DNA of 23,954 nt. Origin: GCA-003244245 sp035463315. Its GTDB lineage: Bacteria > Actinomycetota > Actinomycetes > Mycobacteriales > Pseudonocardiaceae. The translations under genes were made by a program, and so were the position numbers. The DNA lies in assembly GCA_035463315.1 (NCBI GenBank), contig DATHTJ010000103.1, forward strand, positions 1 through 23,954, written 5' to 3'. Within the stretch, counting starts at the first letter, position 1; each line of letters opens with the position of its first letter. Positions 14,566-23,644 of the stretch are shown here, in pieces. The notes under the pieces were generated by a model. It made no database searches. It was not told the DNA's origin and saw nothing but the letters and a program-made list of their open reading frames with translations.

Positions 14566-17247
14566 TCAGTGCGCTGCGTCGTCCCAGGAGTGTCCGAGGC
14601 CTATTGAGACCTCTAGGGGGACGGCCAGGGAGTACGCCGCGCCCATCTCGCGACGTACGAGCGTCTCCACTGTGGCCCGCTCGCCGTGCGCGACTTCCAG
14701 CACCAGCTCGTCGTGCACCTGCAGCAACATCCGGGATCGCAGTCCCTCGGCGTGCAATGCGCGGGCGACTCCCAGCATCGCGACCTTGATGATGTCTGCG
14801 GCGCTGCCCTGGATGGGTGCGTTCAGCGCCATCCGCTCGGCCATCTCGCGACGCTGCCGGTTGTCGCTGACCAGGTCGGGCAGGTACCGGCGGCGGCCCA
14901 GGATGGTGGCCGTGTAGCCGTCCAGCCGGGCCTTCTCGACCACTGTGCGCAGGTAGTCGCGGACACCACCGAATCGGGCGAAGTACTCCTCCATCAGCTC
15001 GCGGGCCTCCTCAGTGGGGATCCGCAACTGCGCGGACAACCCGAATGCGGACAACCCGTAGGCCAGCCCGTAGTTCATTGCCTTGATCTTGGCACGCTGC
15101 TCGCCGGTGACCGCAGCCGCGTCCACCGCGAACACCCGCGCGGCGGTGGCCGCGTGGAAGTCATACCCCGAGGTGAACGCCTCGATCAGCGCGGCGTCCT
15201 CGGACAGATGCGCCATGATCCGCATCTCGATCTGGCTGTAGTCGGCCGTCATCAGCTCTGCATAGCCAGCGCCCACCACGAAGGCCCGCCGGATCCGGCG
15301 TCCGGACTCGGTGCGGATCGGGATGTTCTGCAGGTTCGGTTCGGTGGAGGACAGTCGCCCGGTCGCGGCAATGGTCTGGTTGTAGGTGGTGTGAATCCGC
15401 CCGTCGTCGGCAACCGCCTTGAGCAGCCCATCCACCGTGGTCTTGAGCCGGGTCGCGTCGCGGTGCGCCAACAGGTGAGCGAGCAACGGATGCGCGGTCG
15501 ACAGGTAGAGCGTCTGCAGCGCGTCGGCGTCGGTGGTGTAGCCGGTCTTGGTGCGCTTGGTCTTGGGCATGCCCAGCTCGTCGAACAGCACCACCTGCAA
15601 CTGCTTGGGCGAGCCCAAGTTGATCTCCCTGCCGATCACCCCGAAGCAGTCCTGCTCAGCCTGCTTCACCGCAGCCGAGAAGCCCGCCTCCAGCTCGGCC
15701 AGCACGTCGCCGTCGACGGCGATGCCCGCTGCCTCCAACTCGGCCAGCACCGCGAGCAGCGGCAGCTCCAGGTCGGTGAGCAAGGACCGGCCCGCTATCT
15801 GGTCCAGCTCGGCGTCCAGTGCGACGGCCAGCTCAGCCACCGCGCGGGCCCGCAGGATCTCGTCGGCCGCGCGGGCGGCTGCGTCCTCGCCCTCGAACAG
15901 ACTCGGTTGGGCGCCATCCTCGGACTCCGCGCGCAACTCCCGGCGCAGGTAGCGCAGCACCAGGTCGGCGAGGTCGAACGAGCGCTGGCCGGGCCGGACC
16001 AGGTAGGCGGCCAGCGCGGTGTCGCTGGTCAGCCCGGCCAGGACGATGCCACGCGCACGCAGCGCGTGCAGCAGCGGCTTGGCGTCATGCGCAGCCTTGG
16101 GCACGGCCGGGTCGGCCAGCCATTGCGTCAGCACCCGCTCGTCGTCGGGGGTCAGCGCGCGGGGATCAAGGTAGCCGCCCTCGCCGTCAGTGGCGGCCAG
16201 AGCGAGACTTTCCAGGTCCCCGGCGCCGCGCACCCAGATGCCCCGGAAGGCCAGTCCGATCCGACGCCCGTCCCTGGCGTGCGCATCCAGCCACGCGGCC
16301 ACTCCACCCGGCTCGATTATCCCGCCGCGCACACGAAAGCCCTCCTCAGCTTCGGGTTCGGGTGCGCTCAGCGTGGCAAACAATCGGTCCCGCAGCACCC
16401 GAAACTCCAGCTCATCGAACAGCCGGTGCACCGCGTCGCGGTCCCACGGTTTCATCGCCAGGTCGGCGGGCTGCTCGGGTAGATCAACATTGCGAACCAG
16501 CTCGGTGAGCTGGCGGTTGCGCAGCACCGAGGCGAGGTTCTCGCGCAGCGCGGCGCCGGCCTTGCCCTTGACCTCATCTACCCGATCGACCAGAGCGTCC
16601 AGCGACCCGAATTCCCGCACCCACTTCGCCGCGGTCTTCTCCCCCACACCCGGGATACCCGGCAGGTTGTCCGAGGGGTCACCGCGCAGCGCCGCGTAGT
16701 CCGGATACTGCTGCGGAGTCAGCCCGTAGCGCTGCGCGACCTCCTCGGGGGTGAACCGGGTCAGGTCCGACACACCCTTGCGCGGGTAGAGCACCGTCAC
16801 CTGGTCGCTGACCAACTGCAGCGCGTCCCGATCCCCGGTGCAGACCAGCACCTGGTAACCATCTGGCTCGGCTCGGGAGACCAGGGTCGCGATCAGGTCG
16901 TCAGCTTCGTAGTTGTCCTTGGTGAGCACCGGGATGCCAAGGGTGCCGAGGACCTCATGGATCAGCGAGACCTGGCCGCGGAACTCGTCGGGGGTGGCGC
17001 TTCGGTTGGCCTTGTAGGGCGCGTAGGTCTCCGCGCGGAAGGTCTTGCGGGAGACGTCGAACGCAGCGGCGACGTGGCTGGGTTGCTCATCGCGGAGCAG
17101 GTTGATCAACATCGAGGTGAAGCCGTACACCGCGTTGGTGGTCTGCCCTGTGGAGGTGCGGAAGTTTTCTGCAGGCAGTGCATAAAACGCCCGGTAGGCC
17201 AGCGAGTGACCGTCGAGCAGGAGCAGCCGCGGGGGGGAAACCGTCAC
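14566..17247 (-). CDS. polA: DNA polymerase I
   Basis: The 893-residue protein starts with GTG (17245-17247). It has three regions. The 5'-3' flap nuclease (about 1-300) has metal ligands in LLDGHSLAYRAF (Asp12), YEADDLI (113-119), TGDRDALQLV and RGDPSDNLPGIPGVGEKTA (188-206). The central region (about 310-480) corresponds to the 3'-5' exonuclease fold, but the DxE metal-binding motif is absent, so proofreading is probably lost, as in mycobacterial PolA. The polymerase domain carries motif A ADYSQIEMR (from about 668), the fingers helix RAKIKAMNYGLAYG (from about 718) and motif C QVHDELVLE (843-851). It fills gaps in excision repair and removes RNA primers. Length matches the mycobacterial enzyme (about 904). 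It is divergent from the thioesterase gene with an 83-base spacer. Confidence 0.98.
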   Translation of the reverse strand: MTVSPPRLLLLDGHSLAYRAFYALPAENFRTSTGQTTNAVYGFTSMLINLLRDEQPSHVAAAFDVSRKTFRAETYAPYKANRSATPDEFRGQVSLIHEVLGTLGIPVLTKDNYEADDLIATLVSRAEPDGYQVLVCTGDRDALQLVSDQVTVLYPRKGVSDLTRFTPEEVAQRYGLTPQQYPDYAALRGDPSDNLPGIPGVGEKTAAKWVREFGSLDALVDRVDEVKGKAGAALRENLASVLRNRQLTELVRNVDLPEQPADLAMKPWDRDAVHRLFDELEFRVLRDRLFATLSAPEPEAEEGFRVRGGIIEPGGVAAWLDAHARDGRRIGLAFRGIWVRGAGDLESLALAATDGEGGYLDPRALTPDDERVLTQWLADPAVPKAAHDAKPLLHALRARGIVLAGLTSDTALAAYLVRPGQRSFDLADLVLRYLRRELRAESEDGAQPSLFEGEDAAARAADEILRARAVAELAVALDAELDQIAGRSLLTDLELPLLAVLAELEAAGIAVDGDVLAELEAGFSAAVKQAEQDCFGVIGREINLGSPKQLQVVLFDELGMPKTKRTKTGYTTDADALQTLYLSTAHPLLAHLLAHRDATRLKTTVDGLLKAVADDGRIHTTYNQTIAATGRLSSTEPNLQNIPIRTESGRRIRRAFVVGAGYAELMTADYSQIEMRIMAHLSEDAALIEAFTSGYDFHAATAARVFAVDAAAVTGEQRAKIKAMNYGLAYGLSAFGLSAQLRIPTEEARELMEEYFARFGGVRDYLRTVVEKARLDGYTATILGRRRYLPDLVSDNRQRREMAERMALNAPIQGSAADIIKVAMLGVARALHAEGLRSRMLLQVHDELVLEVAHGERATVETLVRREMGAAYSLAVPLEVSIGLGHSWDDAAH

Positions 17248-17330
17248 GGCCCGGAAGTCTAGGCCGGGTCACCGACATCCAGCGCCCCGCTGCCTACAGT
17301 GAGTTGGTTCCCGTCCTCAGGAGGTTCCTC

Positions 17331-17771
17331 GTGACCAGGTTCGACGTCCCAGCCGAGGTCGATCCGGCCACCGCCGAGCTGATGGCTCGCTGGGCGGACG
17401 AGCAGCTCACCGAGCGGATGGGGATCAAGATCACTGAGTGGGATCCCCAGCGGATGGTGGGGACCATGCCGGTGGCGCACAATCGTCAGCCGTTCGGCTT
17501 GCTGCACGGCGGGGCGAGCGCGGTGCTGGCCGAGACTCTCGGCTCGATGGCTGCCTGGATGTGGGGCATGCCCGACAAGGTCCCACTGGGGCTGGAGCTG
17601 TCGTGCGCGCACCACCGGGCGGTCACCGCAGGCGAGGTCACCGGCGTGTGCACGCCCCTGCACCGCGGCCGCACGGTGGCGACCTTCGAGATCCGGATCA
17701 GCGACGAGCAGGGCCGTCCGACCTGCACGGCCCGACTGACCTGCCTTCTGCGAGATCGCCCCCCGGGGTGA
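17331..17771 (+). CDS. Hotdog-fold acyl-CoA thioesterase (PaaI/YdiI-like)
   Basis: From GTG 17331 the product has 146 residues. An AGGAGG at 17319-17324, six bases upstream, decides this start over an upstream extension that would overlap polA. The hotdog core has NRQPFGLLHGGASAVLAETL (51-70), in which Glu68 in the helix after HGG is the likely catalytic base, and a later segment LELSCAHHRAV. These features match small acyl-CoA thioesterases of the PaaI/YdiI/MenI group, which hydrolyse aromatic or hydroxynaphthoyl-CoA thioesters. A menaquinone role (DHNA-CoA hydrolysis) is possible but unproven. Enzymes of this group usually form cytosolic tetramers. It is divergent from polA; the liv operon starts about 180 bases downstream on the same strand. 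Confidence 0.88.
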   Translation: MTRFDVPAEVDPATAELMARWADEQLTERMGIKITEWDPQRMVGTMPVAHNRQPFGLLHGGASAVLAETLGSMAAWMWGMPDKVPLGLELSCAHHRAVTAGEVTGVCTPLHRGRTVATFEIRISDEQGRPTCTARLTCLLRDRPPG

Positions 17772-17952
17772 TCAGACGGCAGGTATCAGGGGCTTAGGCA
17801 GCGTCCTCTCAGTCTCTGTAATGCGTCCGGTGACCTGCCGGTTAGTCTGCGCTGCCGGTAGCCCACTATGGGCATTCGGTCGGCCAGGGGGGATCGCACC
17901 GAAACCTCCGCCGACCACGCCGTCGACCGCGCGGAGGAGGAGACGCACACTC

Positions 17953-19356
17953 GTGGGACCCCCAGGCCCCCTCCGGCGATCAAGCAGGGCGCAGTGCAAG
18001 GATTCCGGCCCTTCCCGCCGGGCTCCTGGCCTGTTGCACGCGCTGCTTGTCGCGCTGATCGCCGCACTGATTGCCGGGGCCGCGCTGCTGTGCCTCTCCG
18101 CGCCGGCACTGGCCGCCCAGCAACCATCCCCTACCCCAACCCCAGCGCAACCGGCCCCACCCGAGGAGCAGGGCCTGCAGGTCAGCGGCACGCTGCGCAA
18201 CGTCGACGGCACGCTGATCGCCGGTGTCCGGGTGCAGGTCCTCGACTCCGGCGGGCAGCAGGTCGCCGAGACCACCTCGGACACCAGCGGTCGCTGGGAG
18301 CTGACCGTGCCCCGACCCGGCCAGTACACCTTCCGGATCGACCAGGAGTCCCTGCCCCGGGGCGTCAACGTGCTCCAGGGGGAGGTGGTTCGCGAGGTGA
18401 GTCCAGGGACGTTGTCGCTGGTCGTGTTCCGCTTCGGAGAGCAGCGCGAAGGACTGCAGACCTCGGCGACCGCCCAGGTCCTGCGGGTACTGGTCGACGG
18501 CATCCGGTTCGGCCTGGTCATCGGCATCACCGGGGTGGGCCTGTCGCTGATCTTCGGGACCACCGGGCTGACCAACTTCGCGCACGGCGAGCTGGTCACG
18601 ATCGGGGCTGTGGTGGCCTGGACGTTGAACGTCACCTTCGGGCTGCAGCTGATCTGGGCCACCTTGCTGGCGATCGTGGTCGGCGCTGCCATCGGTGCGG
18701 CGAATGACCTGGGTATCTGGCGGCCGATGCGACGGCGCCACTCCGGTCTGGTCGCCCAGCTGGTGATCTCCATTGGCCTGGCCCTCGTGCTGCGCTACCT
18801 GGTGCTGATCTACTTCGGTGGCCGGTCGGAGGCGTTCGCCGACTACACCAACCAGGTGGAGCGCGACTACGGGATCATCAGCATCACCGACAAGGACGTC
18901 GCCACGATTGCAATCAGCCTGGTCGTGCTGGTCGGGATTGCGCTGCTGCTGCAGCGCACCCGGATCGGCAAGGCGATGCGGGCGGTGTCGGACAACCGGG
19001 ATCTGGCCGCTGCCTCGGGTATCAACGTCGAGCGGGTCGTCCTGTTCGTGTGGGTCCTGGCCGGCGCGCTGGCGGCACTGGGTGGAGTCTTGTTCGGACT
19101 GTCTGAGCTGGCCGGGACGGTACAGTACGAGATGGGCTTCGCCCTGTTGCTGCTGATGTTCGCCGGGGTGATCCTCGGCGGGCTGGGCACCGCCTACGGC
19201 GCCCTGGTGGGGTGCCTGATCGTCGGGGTGCTGGTGCAGGGCTGCGCCCAGATCATCCCGGTCGACCTCAAGTACCTGGGTGGGCTGGCAGTCCTCATCG
19301 TCATCCTGGTGATCAGACCGCAAGGCCTGCTCGGCAGCCGCGCGCGGATCGGATGA
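17953..19356 (+). CDS. livH: Branched-chain amino acid-type ABC permease LivH with N-terminal exported domain
   Basis: I start at GTG 17953, ten bases after GGAGGAGGAG (17933-17942), giving 467 residues; an ATG at 17821 is also in frame but lacks a comparable site. Residues about 27-55 form a hydrophobic signal-like helix ending APALAAQ. A proline-rich linker and a carboxypeptidase-regulatory-like beta domain follow (about 75-165: LQVSGTLRNVDGTLIAGVRV and similar). From about 177 the LivH permease begins, with VGLSLIFGTTGLTNFAHGEL, an EAA-type loop RIGKAMRAVSDNRDLAAASG and PQGLLG at the end. Ordinary LivH has about 290-310 residues, so the N-terminal module is extra. It forms the transmembrane pore with LivM. 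The gap to livM is four bases, indicating one operon. The substrate may be branched-chain amino acids or a related compound. Confidence 0.9.
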   Translation: MGPPGPLRRSSRAQCKDSGPSRRAPGLLHALLVALIAALIAGAALLCLSAPALAAQQPSPTPTPAQPAPPEEQGLQVSGTLRNVDGTLIAGVRVQVLDSGGQQVAETTSDTSGRWELTVPRPGQYTFRIDQESLPRGVNVLQGEVVREVSPGTLSLVVFRFGEQREGLQTSATAQVLRVLVDGIRFGLVIGITGVGLSLIFGTTGLTNFAHGELVTIGAVVAWTLNVTFGLQLIWATLLAIVVGAAIGAANDLGIWRPMRRRHSGLVAQLVISIGLALVLRYLVLIYFGGRSEAFADYTNQVERDYGIISITDKDVATIAISLVVLVGIALLLQRTRIGKAMRAVSDNRDLAAASGINVERVVLFVWVLAGALAALGGVLFGLSELAGTVQYEMGFALLLLMFAGVILGGLGTAYGALVGCLIVGVLVQGCAQIIPVDLKYLGGLAVLIVILVIRPQGLLGSRARIG

Positions 19357-19360
19357 GCAG

Positions 19361-20359
19361 ATGATCGACATCGCGAATCTGCTCACCAGCGGTATTGCCG
19401 CGCTGGTCGGCCCCTCGGCGATCTTCTTCGCATTACTCGCGATCGGGTTGAACATCCACTTCGGCTACACCGGCCTGCTCAACTTCGGCCAGATCGGCTT
19501 CGCGCTGGTCGGCGGGTACGGCATGGGGATCGCGGTGGTGAACTTCGGCCTGCCGCTATGGGTGGGCGTGCTGGTGGGGATGGTCGCCGGCGCGGTGCTC
19601 GCGCTGCTGCTCGGGATCCCGACGCTGCGGCTGCGCGCGGACTACCTGGCGATCGTCACCATTGCAGCTGCGGAGATCCTGCGGCTGATCACCCGCTCGA
19701 CCTCGATGACCGAGTTCTCCGGTGGGACCCAGGGCCTCACCGGCTATGGCGGCGGCTTCCGCCAGCTCAGCCCGTTCGACAATGGCCGCTTCTATGACTT
19801 CTTCGGAGTGCGTTTCCTCGGCCAGGATCTGTGGGCGATCTGCCTGGGTTGGACTGTGGTCAGCCTGTCGCTGCTCCTGGTGTTCCTGCTGGTGCGCAGC
19901 CCGTGGGGTCGGGTGCTCAAGGCGATCCGGGAGGACGAGGACGCGGCCAGGGCGCTGGGAAAGAACGTCTTCGCCTACAAGATGCAAGCGTTGGTGCTGG
20001 GCGGGGTGTTCGGCGCGGTCGGCGGGATTGTCTTCGCGCTGACCACGCAGTCGCTCACGCCGGACTTCTACTCACCACCGCAGACCTTCTTCGTGTACGC
20101 GGCACTCATCCTCGGCGGAGCCGGCCGGGTATTCGGGCCGGTCATCGGCTCGATGATCTTCTGGTTCGTGCTCTCGGTCACCGACAACTTCCTCCGCCAG
20201 GCCACCGCGGGCAGCCAACCGCTGATCGCCTTCATCGACAACCAGGACGTCGGCGCCATCCGGTTCATCCTGGTAGGAGTGGCCTTGGCACTGCTCATGG
20301 CGTTCCGGCCACAGGGCATCTTCGGGAAGAAGAGCGAGGTGCTGCTCGATGCGCGCTGA
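19361..20359 (+). CDS. livM: Branched-chain amino acid-type ABC permease LivM
   Basis: This 332-residue integral membrane protein has about eight or nine hydrophobic helices. The family motif NIHFGYTGLLNFGQIGF (31-47) lies in the first helices. The cytoplasmic EAA-like loop WGRVLKAIREDEDAARALGK (182-201) contacts the ATPases. The C-terminal FRPQGIFGKK is typical of LivM. It pairs with LivH to form the channel of the importer. The ATG follows the livH stop by four bases with only a weak GGATGAG site, suggesting translational coupling. The 3' end overlaps livG by 11 bases. Length is normal. Confidence 0.93.
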   Translation: MIDIANLLTSGIAALVGPSAIFFALLAIGLNIHFGYTGLLNFGQIGFALVGGYGMGIAVVNFGLPLWVGVLVGMVAGAVLALLLGIPTLRLRADYLAIVTIAAAEILRLITRSTSMTEFSGGTQGLTGYGGGFRQLSPFDNGRFYDFFGVRFLGQDLWAICLGWTVVSLSLLLVFLLVRSPWGRVLKAIREDEDAARALGKNVFAYKMQALVLGGVFGAVGGIVFALTTQSLTPDFYSPPQTFFVYAALILGGAGRVFGPVIGSMIFWFVLSVTDNFLRQATAGSQPLIAFIDNQDVGAIRFILVGVALALLMAFRPQGIFGKKSEVLLDAR

Positions 20360-21311
20360 GCATCCGCTTGCCCGGGTGCCCGCCGAGCCAGGCGTCCCGA
20401 AACCCGACCCGGTGCTGGTGATCGATTCGATGACTCGCTCGTTCGGTGGCCTGCGGGCGGTCGATGTGACTCATCTGGAGTTCCAGCGGGGCTGCATCAC
20501 CGGCCTGATCGGCCCGAATGGGGCGGGCAAGACGACCCTGTTCAACCTGCTCACCGGTTTCGACCGGCCCAATACCGGCCGCTGGACCTTCAACGGAGCC
20601 TCGCTGTCCCGGCTCGCCCCGCATCAGGTGGCTCGCCGCGGGGTGGTTCGCACCTTCCAGCTCACCAAGGCGCTCGCCAAACTCACCGTGCTGGACAACA
20701 TGCGCCTGGGCGCGCCGAACCAGACCGGGGAGCGATTCTTCGGCGCCCTGCTCAGCATGTGGGGCGGCCAGGAGCGGGCCAACACCCGCAAGGCGATGGA
20801 GCTGCTGACCCGGTTCCAGCTGGACACCAAGGCTGACGATCTCGCCGGCTCCCTGTCCGGCGGGCAACGCAAGCTGCTGGAGATGGCCAGGGCGCTGATG
20901 ATGAACCCGACCGTCGTGATGCTCGACGAACCGATGGCCGGGGTGAACCCCGCGCTCACCGAGAGCCTGCTGGGGCACGTCAAATCGCTGCGCGACGACG
21001 GTATGACCGTGGTGTTCGTCGAGCACGACATGGACGTCATCCGGGACATCAGCGACTGGGTGGTGGTGATGGCCCAGGGCAGGGTGATCGCCGAGGGCCC
21101 GGCCGACGCGCTGTCGTCCAACAAGGCGGTTGTCGACGCCTACCTGGGCGCGCACCACGACCGGGCGCTGGAGTTCGACACCCAGGGCAATCCCGTGGGA
21201 GAGACGGCGGTGCTCGTCGCTGAGATCGAAGCGGCCATCGAGCGCGGCAAGGACCTGTCCGCCCCGGTCGTGCCCGACAATGCCGTCGCACACCGGGAGA
21301 ACCGACCGTGA
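20349..21311 (+). CDS. livG: ABC transporter ATPase LivG
   Basis: The 320-residue ATPase has Walker A GPNGAGKTT (55-63), the signature LSGGQRKLLEMARALM (169-184), Walker B VVMLDEPMAGVNP (189-201) and the H-loop His226 (VVFVEHDMDV). The segment RTFQLTKALAKLTVLDNM after the Q-loop is typical of LivG. It has a longer C-terminal tail than usual (about 265-320). This tail is rich in charged residues (VAEIEAAIERGKDLS) and might be regulatory. It powers the importer together with LivF. The ATG lies inside the end of livM (11-base overlap), and its stop overlaps the livF GTG (GTGA), so the order livM-livG-livF is tightly coupled. Confidence 0.93.
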   Translation: MRAEHPLARVPAEPGVPKPDPVLVIDSMTRSFGGLRAVDVTHLEFQRGCITGLIGPNGAGKTTLFNLLTGFDRPNTGRWTFNGASLSRLAPHQVARRGVVRTFQLTKALAKLTVLDNMRLGAPNQTGERFFGALLSMWGGQERANTRKAMELLTRFQLDTKADDLAGSLSGGQRKLLEMARALMMNPTVVMLDEPMAGVNPALTESLLGHVKSLRDDGMTVVFVEHDMDVIRDISDWVVVMAQGRVIAEGPADALSSNKAVVDAYLGAHHDRALEFDTQGNPVGETAVLVAEIEAAIERGKDLSAPVVPDNAVAHRENRP

Positions 21312-22105
21312 CTGCTCATGGACTGTCCCCTGCCGAGCTCGCCGCGACCCGGCAGCGGCACCGTGAGCTCGCCGAGGGGGCCCTGTTGCGGGCTGACGAC
21401 CTGGTGGCCGGTTACCTGCCCGGGGTGAACATCCTGGAGGACTGCAATTTTTTTCTCCGCGAGGGCGAGATCGTCGGCATCATCGGGCCCAACGGTGCCG
21501 GCAAGTCGACGCTACTCAAGGCGATGTTCGGGCTTATCCCGGTGCGGGGCGGCAGCGTCACGCTGCGGGGTGCCGACATCACCTCGGCCAAAGCGCACGT
21601 GCTCGTCACCAAGGGCGTGGGCTACGTGCCACAGAACAACAACGTGTTTCCCTCGCTGACCATCGAGGAGAACATGCAGATGGGCGGGTACCTGCGACCG
21701 CGGGCCTTCACCGCCAGGTTCGACGCGGTGTGCGCGCTGTTCCCGCTGCTCCGTGACCGGCGCAGGACCAAAGCCGGGGCACTGTCGGGCGGAGAGCGGC
21801 AGCTGGTCGCAATGGGCCGGGCGCTGATGATGGAACCGTCGGTCCTGCTGCTCGACGAGCCCTCCGCCGGGCTGTCGCCGATGTTCGCCGACGAGGTGTT
21901 CGTGCGCTGCAAGAAGATCAATGCGGCTGGCATCTCGATCGTGATGGTCGAGCAGAACGCCCGGCGCTGCCTGCAGGTCTGCGACCGGGGCTACGTGCTG
22001 GACCAGGGCCGCAATGCCTACACCGACACCGGACCAGCACTGATGAACGATCCCAAGGTCATCGAACTCTATCTGGGGACCTTGGCGGGATCCAACGAGG
22101 CATGA
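21308..22105 (+). CDS. livF: ABC transporter ATPase LivF
   Basis: The 265-residue ATPase has Walker A GPNGAGKST (60-68), the signature LSGGERQLVAMGRALM (159-174) and Walker B LLLDEPSAGLSP (180-191). The later MVEQNARRCLQVCDRGYVLDQG is the LivF hallmark (EQN in place of the EHD of LivG). Residues 1-28 before the ATPase core are a charged N-terminal extension. Its GTG start overlaps the livG stop by four bases (GTGA). It is the last gene of the plus-strand liv operon; a strong hairpin follows 15 bases after its stop. Confidence 0.93.
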   Translation: MTAHGLSPAELAATRQRHRELAEGALLRADDLVAGYLPGVNILEDCNFFLREGEIVGIIGPNGAGKSTLLKAMFGLIPVRGGSVTLRGADITSAKAHVLVTKGVGYVPQNNNVFPSLTIEENMQMGGYLRPRAFTARFDAVCALFPLLRDRRRTKAGALSGGERQLVAMGRALMMEPSVLLLDEPSAGLSPMFADEVFVRCKKINAAGISIVMVEQNARRCLQVCDRGYVLDQGRNAYTDTGPALMNDPKVIELYLGTLAGSNEA

Positions 22106-22120
22106 TCACGCCGCCGTGCG

Positions 22121-22152
22121 GGTGGGGCACCGACCCCCGTCGGTGCCCCACC
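22121..22152. terminator. Two-way terminator hairpin between livF and the binding-protein gene
   Basis: GGTGGGGCACCGAC and its exact reverse complement GTCGGTGCCCCACC flank a CCCC loop. The 14-pair stem lies between the stop codons of two convergent genes (livF stop at 22105, binding-protein stop at 22155). No T-tract is visible. It should act on both strands. Confidence 0.8.
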
Positions 22153-22154
22153 GG

Positions 22155-23480
22155 TCAGCGGGCTCCCACTGTGCGGTACTGGGTGGCAGCTTCGTCGATC
22201 TTGTTCTGCGCGTCGAATGTCAGGATTCCGTAAGAGCCGACGGCGCGCTCACCAGCAGCGGTGAAGTCGAGCGTGCCCGTGACCCCGTCGTAGTCGGGAT
22301 TGCCACCGCTGTCGATGATGTCCCGGCATTGGCGGAAGGTGGTGCACTTCTCGCCGTCCTTGGTGATCCCGTTGATCTCGGAGGCAATGTCCACCCCCTT
22401 GGTCGACTTCGCCTGCTCGGCGGCCAACGCGATGATCATGACGGCGTCGTAGCTCTCACCGGCATAGTTGTTGTCCACCAGGCCGGGGTTCTCGGCCTTC
22501 AGCCGCTGCTCGAAGTTGGGCGACAGTTGGGTCAGCGGGGTGGTGCCCTTCATGCCATTGAGCAGCCCCGGAGGCAGGCCCTGGCCCAGCGCGTTACCCA
22601 TGTTGCCGTCGGTGCCGTAGACCAGCTTCTGGCCGGGTCCGATCTGCACCTCGCTCATCCGGGTGAGGATCTTCTTCGACTCGTCAAAGCCGATGACCGC
22701 GATCGCGTCCGGATTGAACTGCCGGACATTGTCGATCTCGGTGTTGTAGGACGTCGCGTTCGGATCGTAGATGATCTTCTGGATCTGGTTCTGCGGGATA
22801 CCGGCATCCTGCAGGTTCTGCACGGTATTGTCGGCCAGGCCACTGCCGTAGGGGTCGTTGCGGGCCAGGATGGAGATCCGCTGCGCACCATCGTCGGCCA
22901 TCAGCGCCGCCAGGGCCTGGGCCTGCAGCGAATCCGGCGGAGCGGTCCGGAAGTACAAGCCCTTGTCGGGCCAGCAGGTGAACTCGTCGGAGGTGTTGGC
23001 GGGTGAGAACTGAACCACGCCGGCACCGGTGATCTTGTCGATGACCAGCTTCGTGACACCGGAGGCGGCGGCACCGATGATTGCCTGCGCGCCCTGGCCG
23101 AGCTCGCGGTCCACGGTCTGGTTCGCCGTGTCGGTCCTGTCGTCGCCGGAGTCACCCCGGAGGTGGGTGACCGGGTTGCCCAGCACTCCCCCGGCCGCGT
23201 TGATCTCCTTGATGGCCACATCGACGGCGGCGAACTGGGGCGGGCCCAGGAAGGCCAGGCTGCCGGTCTCCGGCAGCAACGTGCCGACCTTCAGCGGTTC
23301 GGTGCTCGGCTGCCCGCTCGCCTTGGCCTGCGGGGGCATTTCACACTTCGCCGACGGGCTGCCACTGGCCGGCCCCTGGGCGCCAGGTGCTGCGGTGTTG
23401 CCACCACCACCGCAGCCGGCCATGACGACCGACAGGGCACCAACCAGGGCTGCCACGCGGAGCGCGGAGCGCTGCGCCAT
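22155..23480 (-). CDS. Branched-chain amino acid-type ABC transporter substrate-binding lipoprotein
   Basis: The 441-residue product begins with a lipoprotein signal: a basic and hydrophobic N terminus, VVMAGC with Cys23 as the lipidation site, then glycine- and serine-rich linker residues. From about 62 the periplasmic-binding-protein type I (LivJ/LivK, peripla_BP_6) fold starts: LKVGTLLPETGSLAFLGPPQ, AVDVAIKEINAAGGVLG and VTHLRGDSGDD. Cys46, Cys168 and the CTTFRQC pair may form disulfides. It delivers the ligand to LivH-M-G-F, though it is encoded on the opposite strand and converges with livF. The ATG at 23478-23480 has GAGGAGA eight bases upstream. The ligand is not determined by the sequence; branched-chain amino acids are only the family default. 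Confidence 0.92.
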   Translation of the reverse strand: MAQRSALRVAALVGALSVVMAGCGGGGNTAAPGAQGPASGSPSAKCEMPPQAKASGQPSTEPLKVGTLLPETGSLAFLGPPQFAAVDVAIKEINAAGGVLGNPVTHLRGDSGDDRTDTANQTVDRELGQGAQAIIGAAASGVTKLVIDKITGAGVVQFSPANTSDEFTCWPDKGLYFRTAPPDSLQAQALAALMADDGAQRISILARNDPYGSGLADNTVQNLQDAGIPQNQIQKIIYDPNATSYNTEIDNVRQFNPDAIAVIGFDESKKILTRMSEVQIGPGQKLVYGTDGNMGNALGQGLPPGLLNGMKGTTPLTQLSPNFEQRLKAENPGLVDNNYAGESYDAVMIIALAAEQAKSTKGVDIASEINGITKDGEKCTTFRQCRDIIDSGGNPDYDGVTGTLDFTAAGERAVGSYGILTFDAQNKIDEAATQYRTVGAR

Positions 23481-23608
23481 GCATGTCTCCTCAGAACAGA
23501 CGGTACTGCGGGCTGCCAGCGTCGGCGTCCCGCCGTTCGATCGTCAGACCGTAATCCTGTTGGGGGGTAGCGGGGACGATCGGCCGCCTGTCGTGACGAA
23601 GATGTGAT

Positions 23609-23632
23609 CCGCCGGGCGGCTGCAGCCGGCGG
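23609..23632 (-). terminator. Possible terminator of pdtaR
   Basis: CCGCCGG (23609-23615) and CCGGCGG (23626-23632) form a seven-pair stem around GCGGCTGCAG, in the spacer between the pdtaR stop (23645) and the binding-protein start (23480). It is GC-rich with no T-tract. It would separate the two minus-strand genes. Confidence 0.35.
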
Positions 23633-23644
23633 TACCCGGCGGGA

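Noticed and set aside
14686..16482. Plus-strand 598-codon frame
   Set aside because: Antisense shadow of polA, a long open frame caused by high GC.
14566..17247. Missing proofreading motif in DNA polymerase I as an anomaly
   Set aside because: Loss of the DxE exonuclease motif is usual for actinobacterial PolA, so it is not novel.
17980..19455. Minus-strand 491-codon frame
   Set aside because: Antisense shadow of livH; His/Gln/Asp-rich composition typical of such frames.
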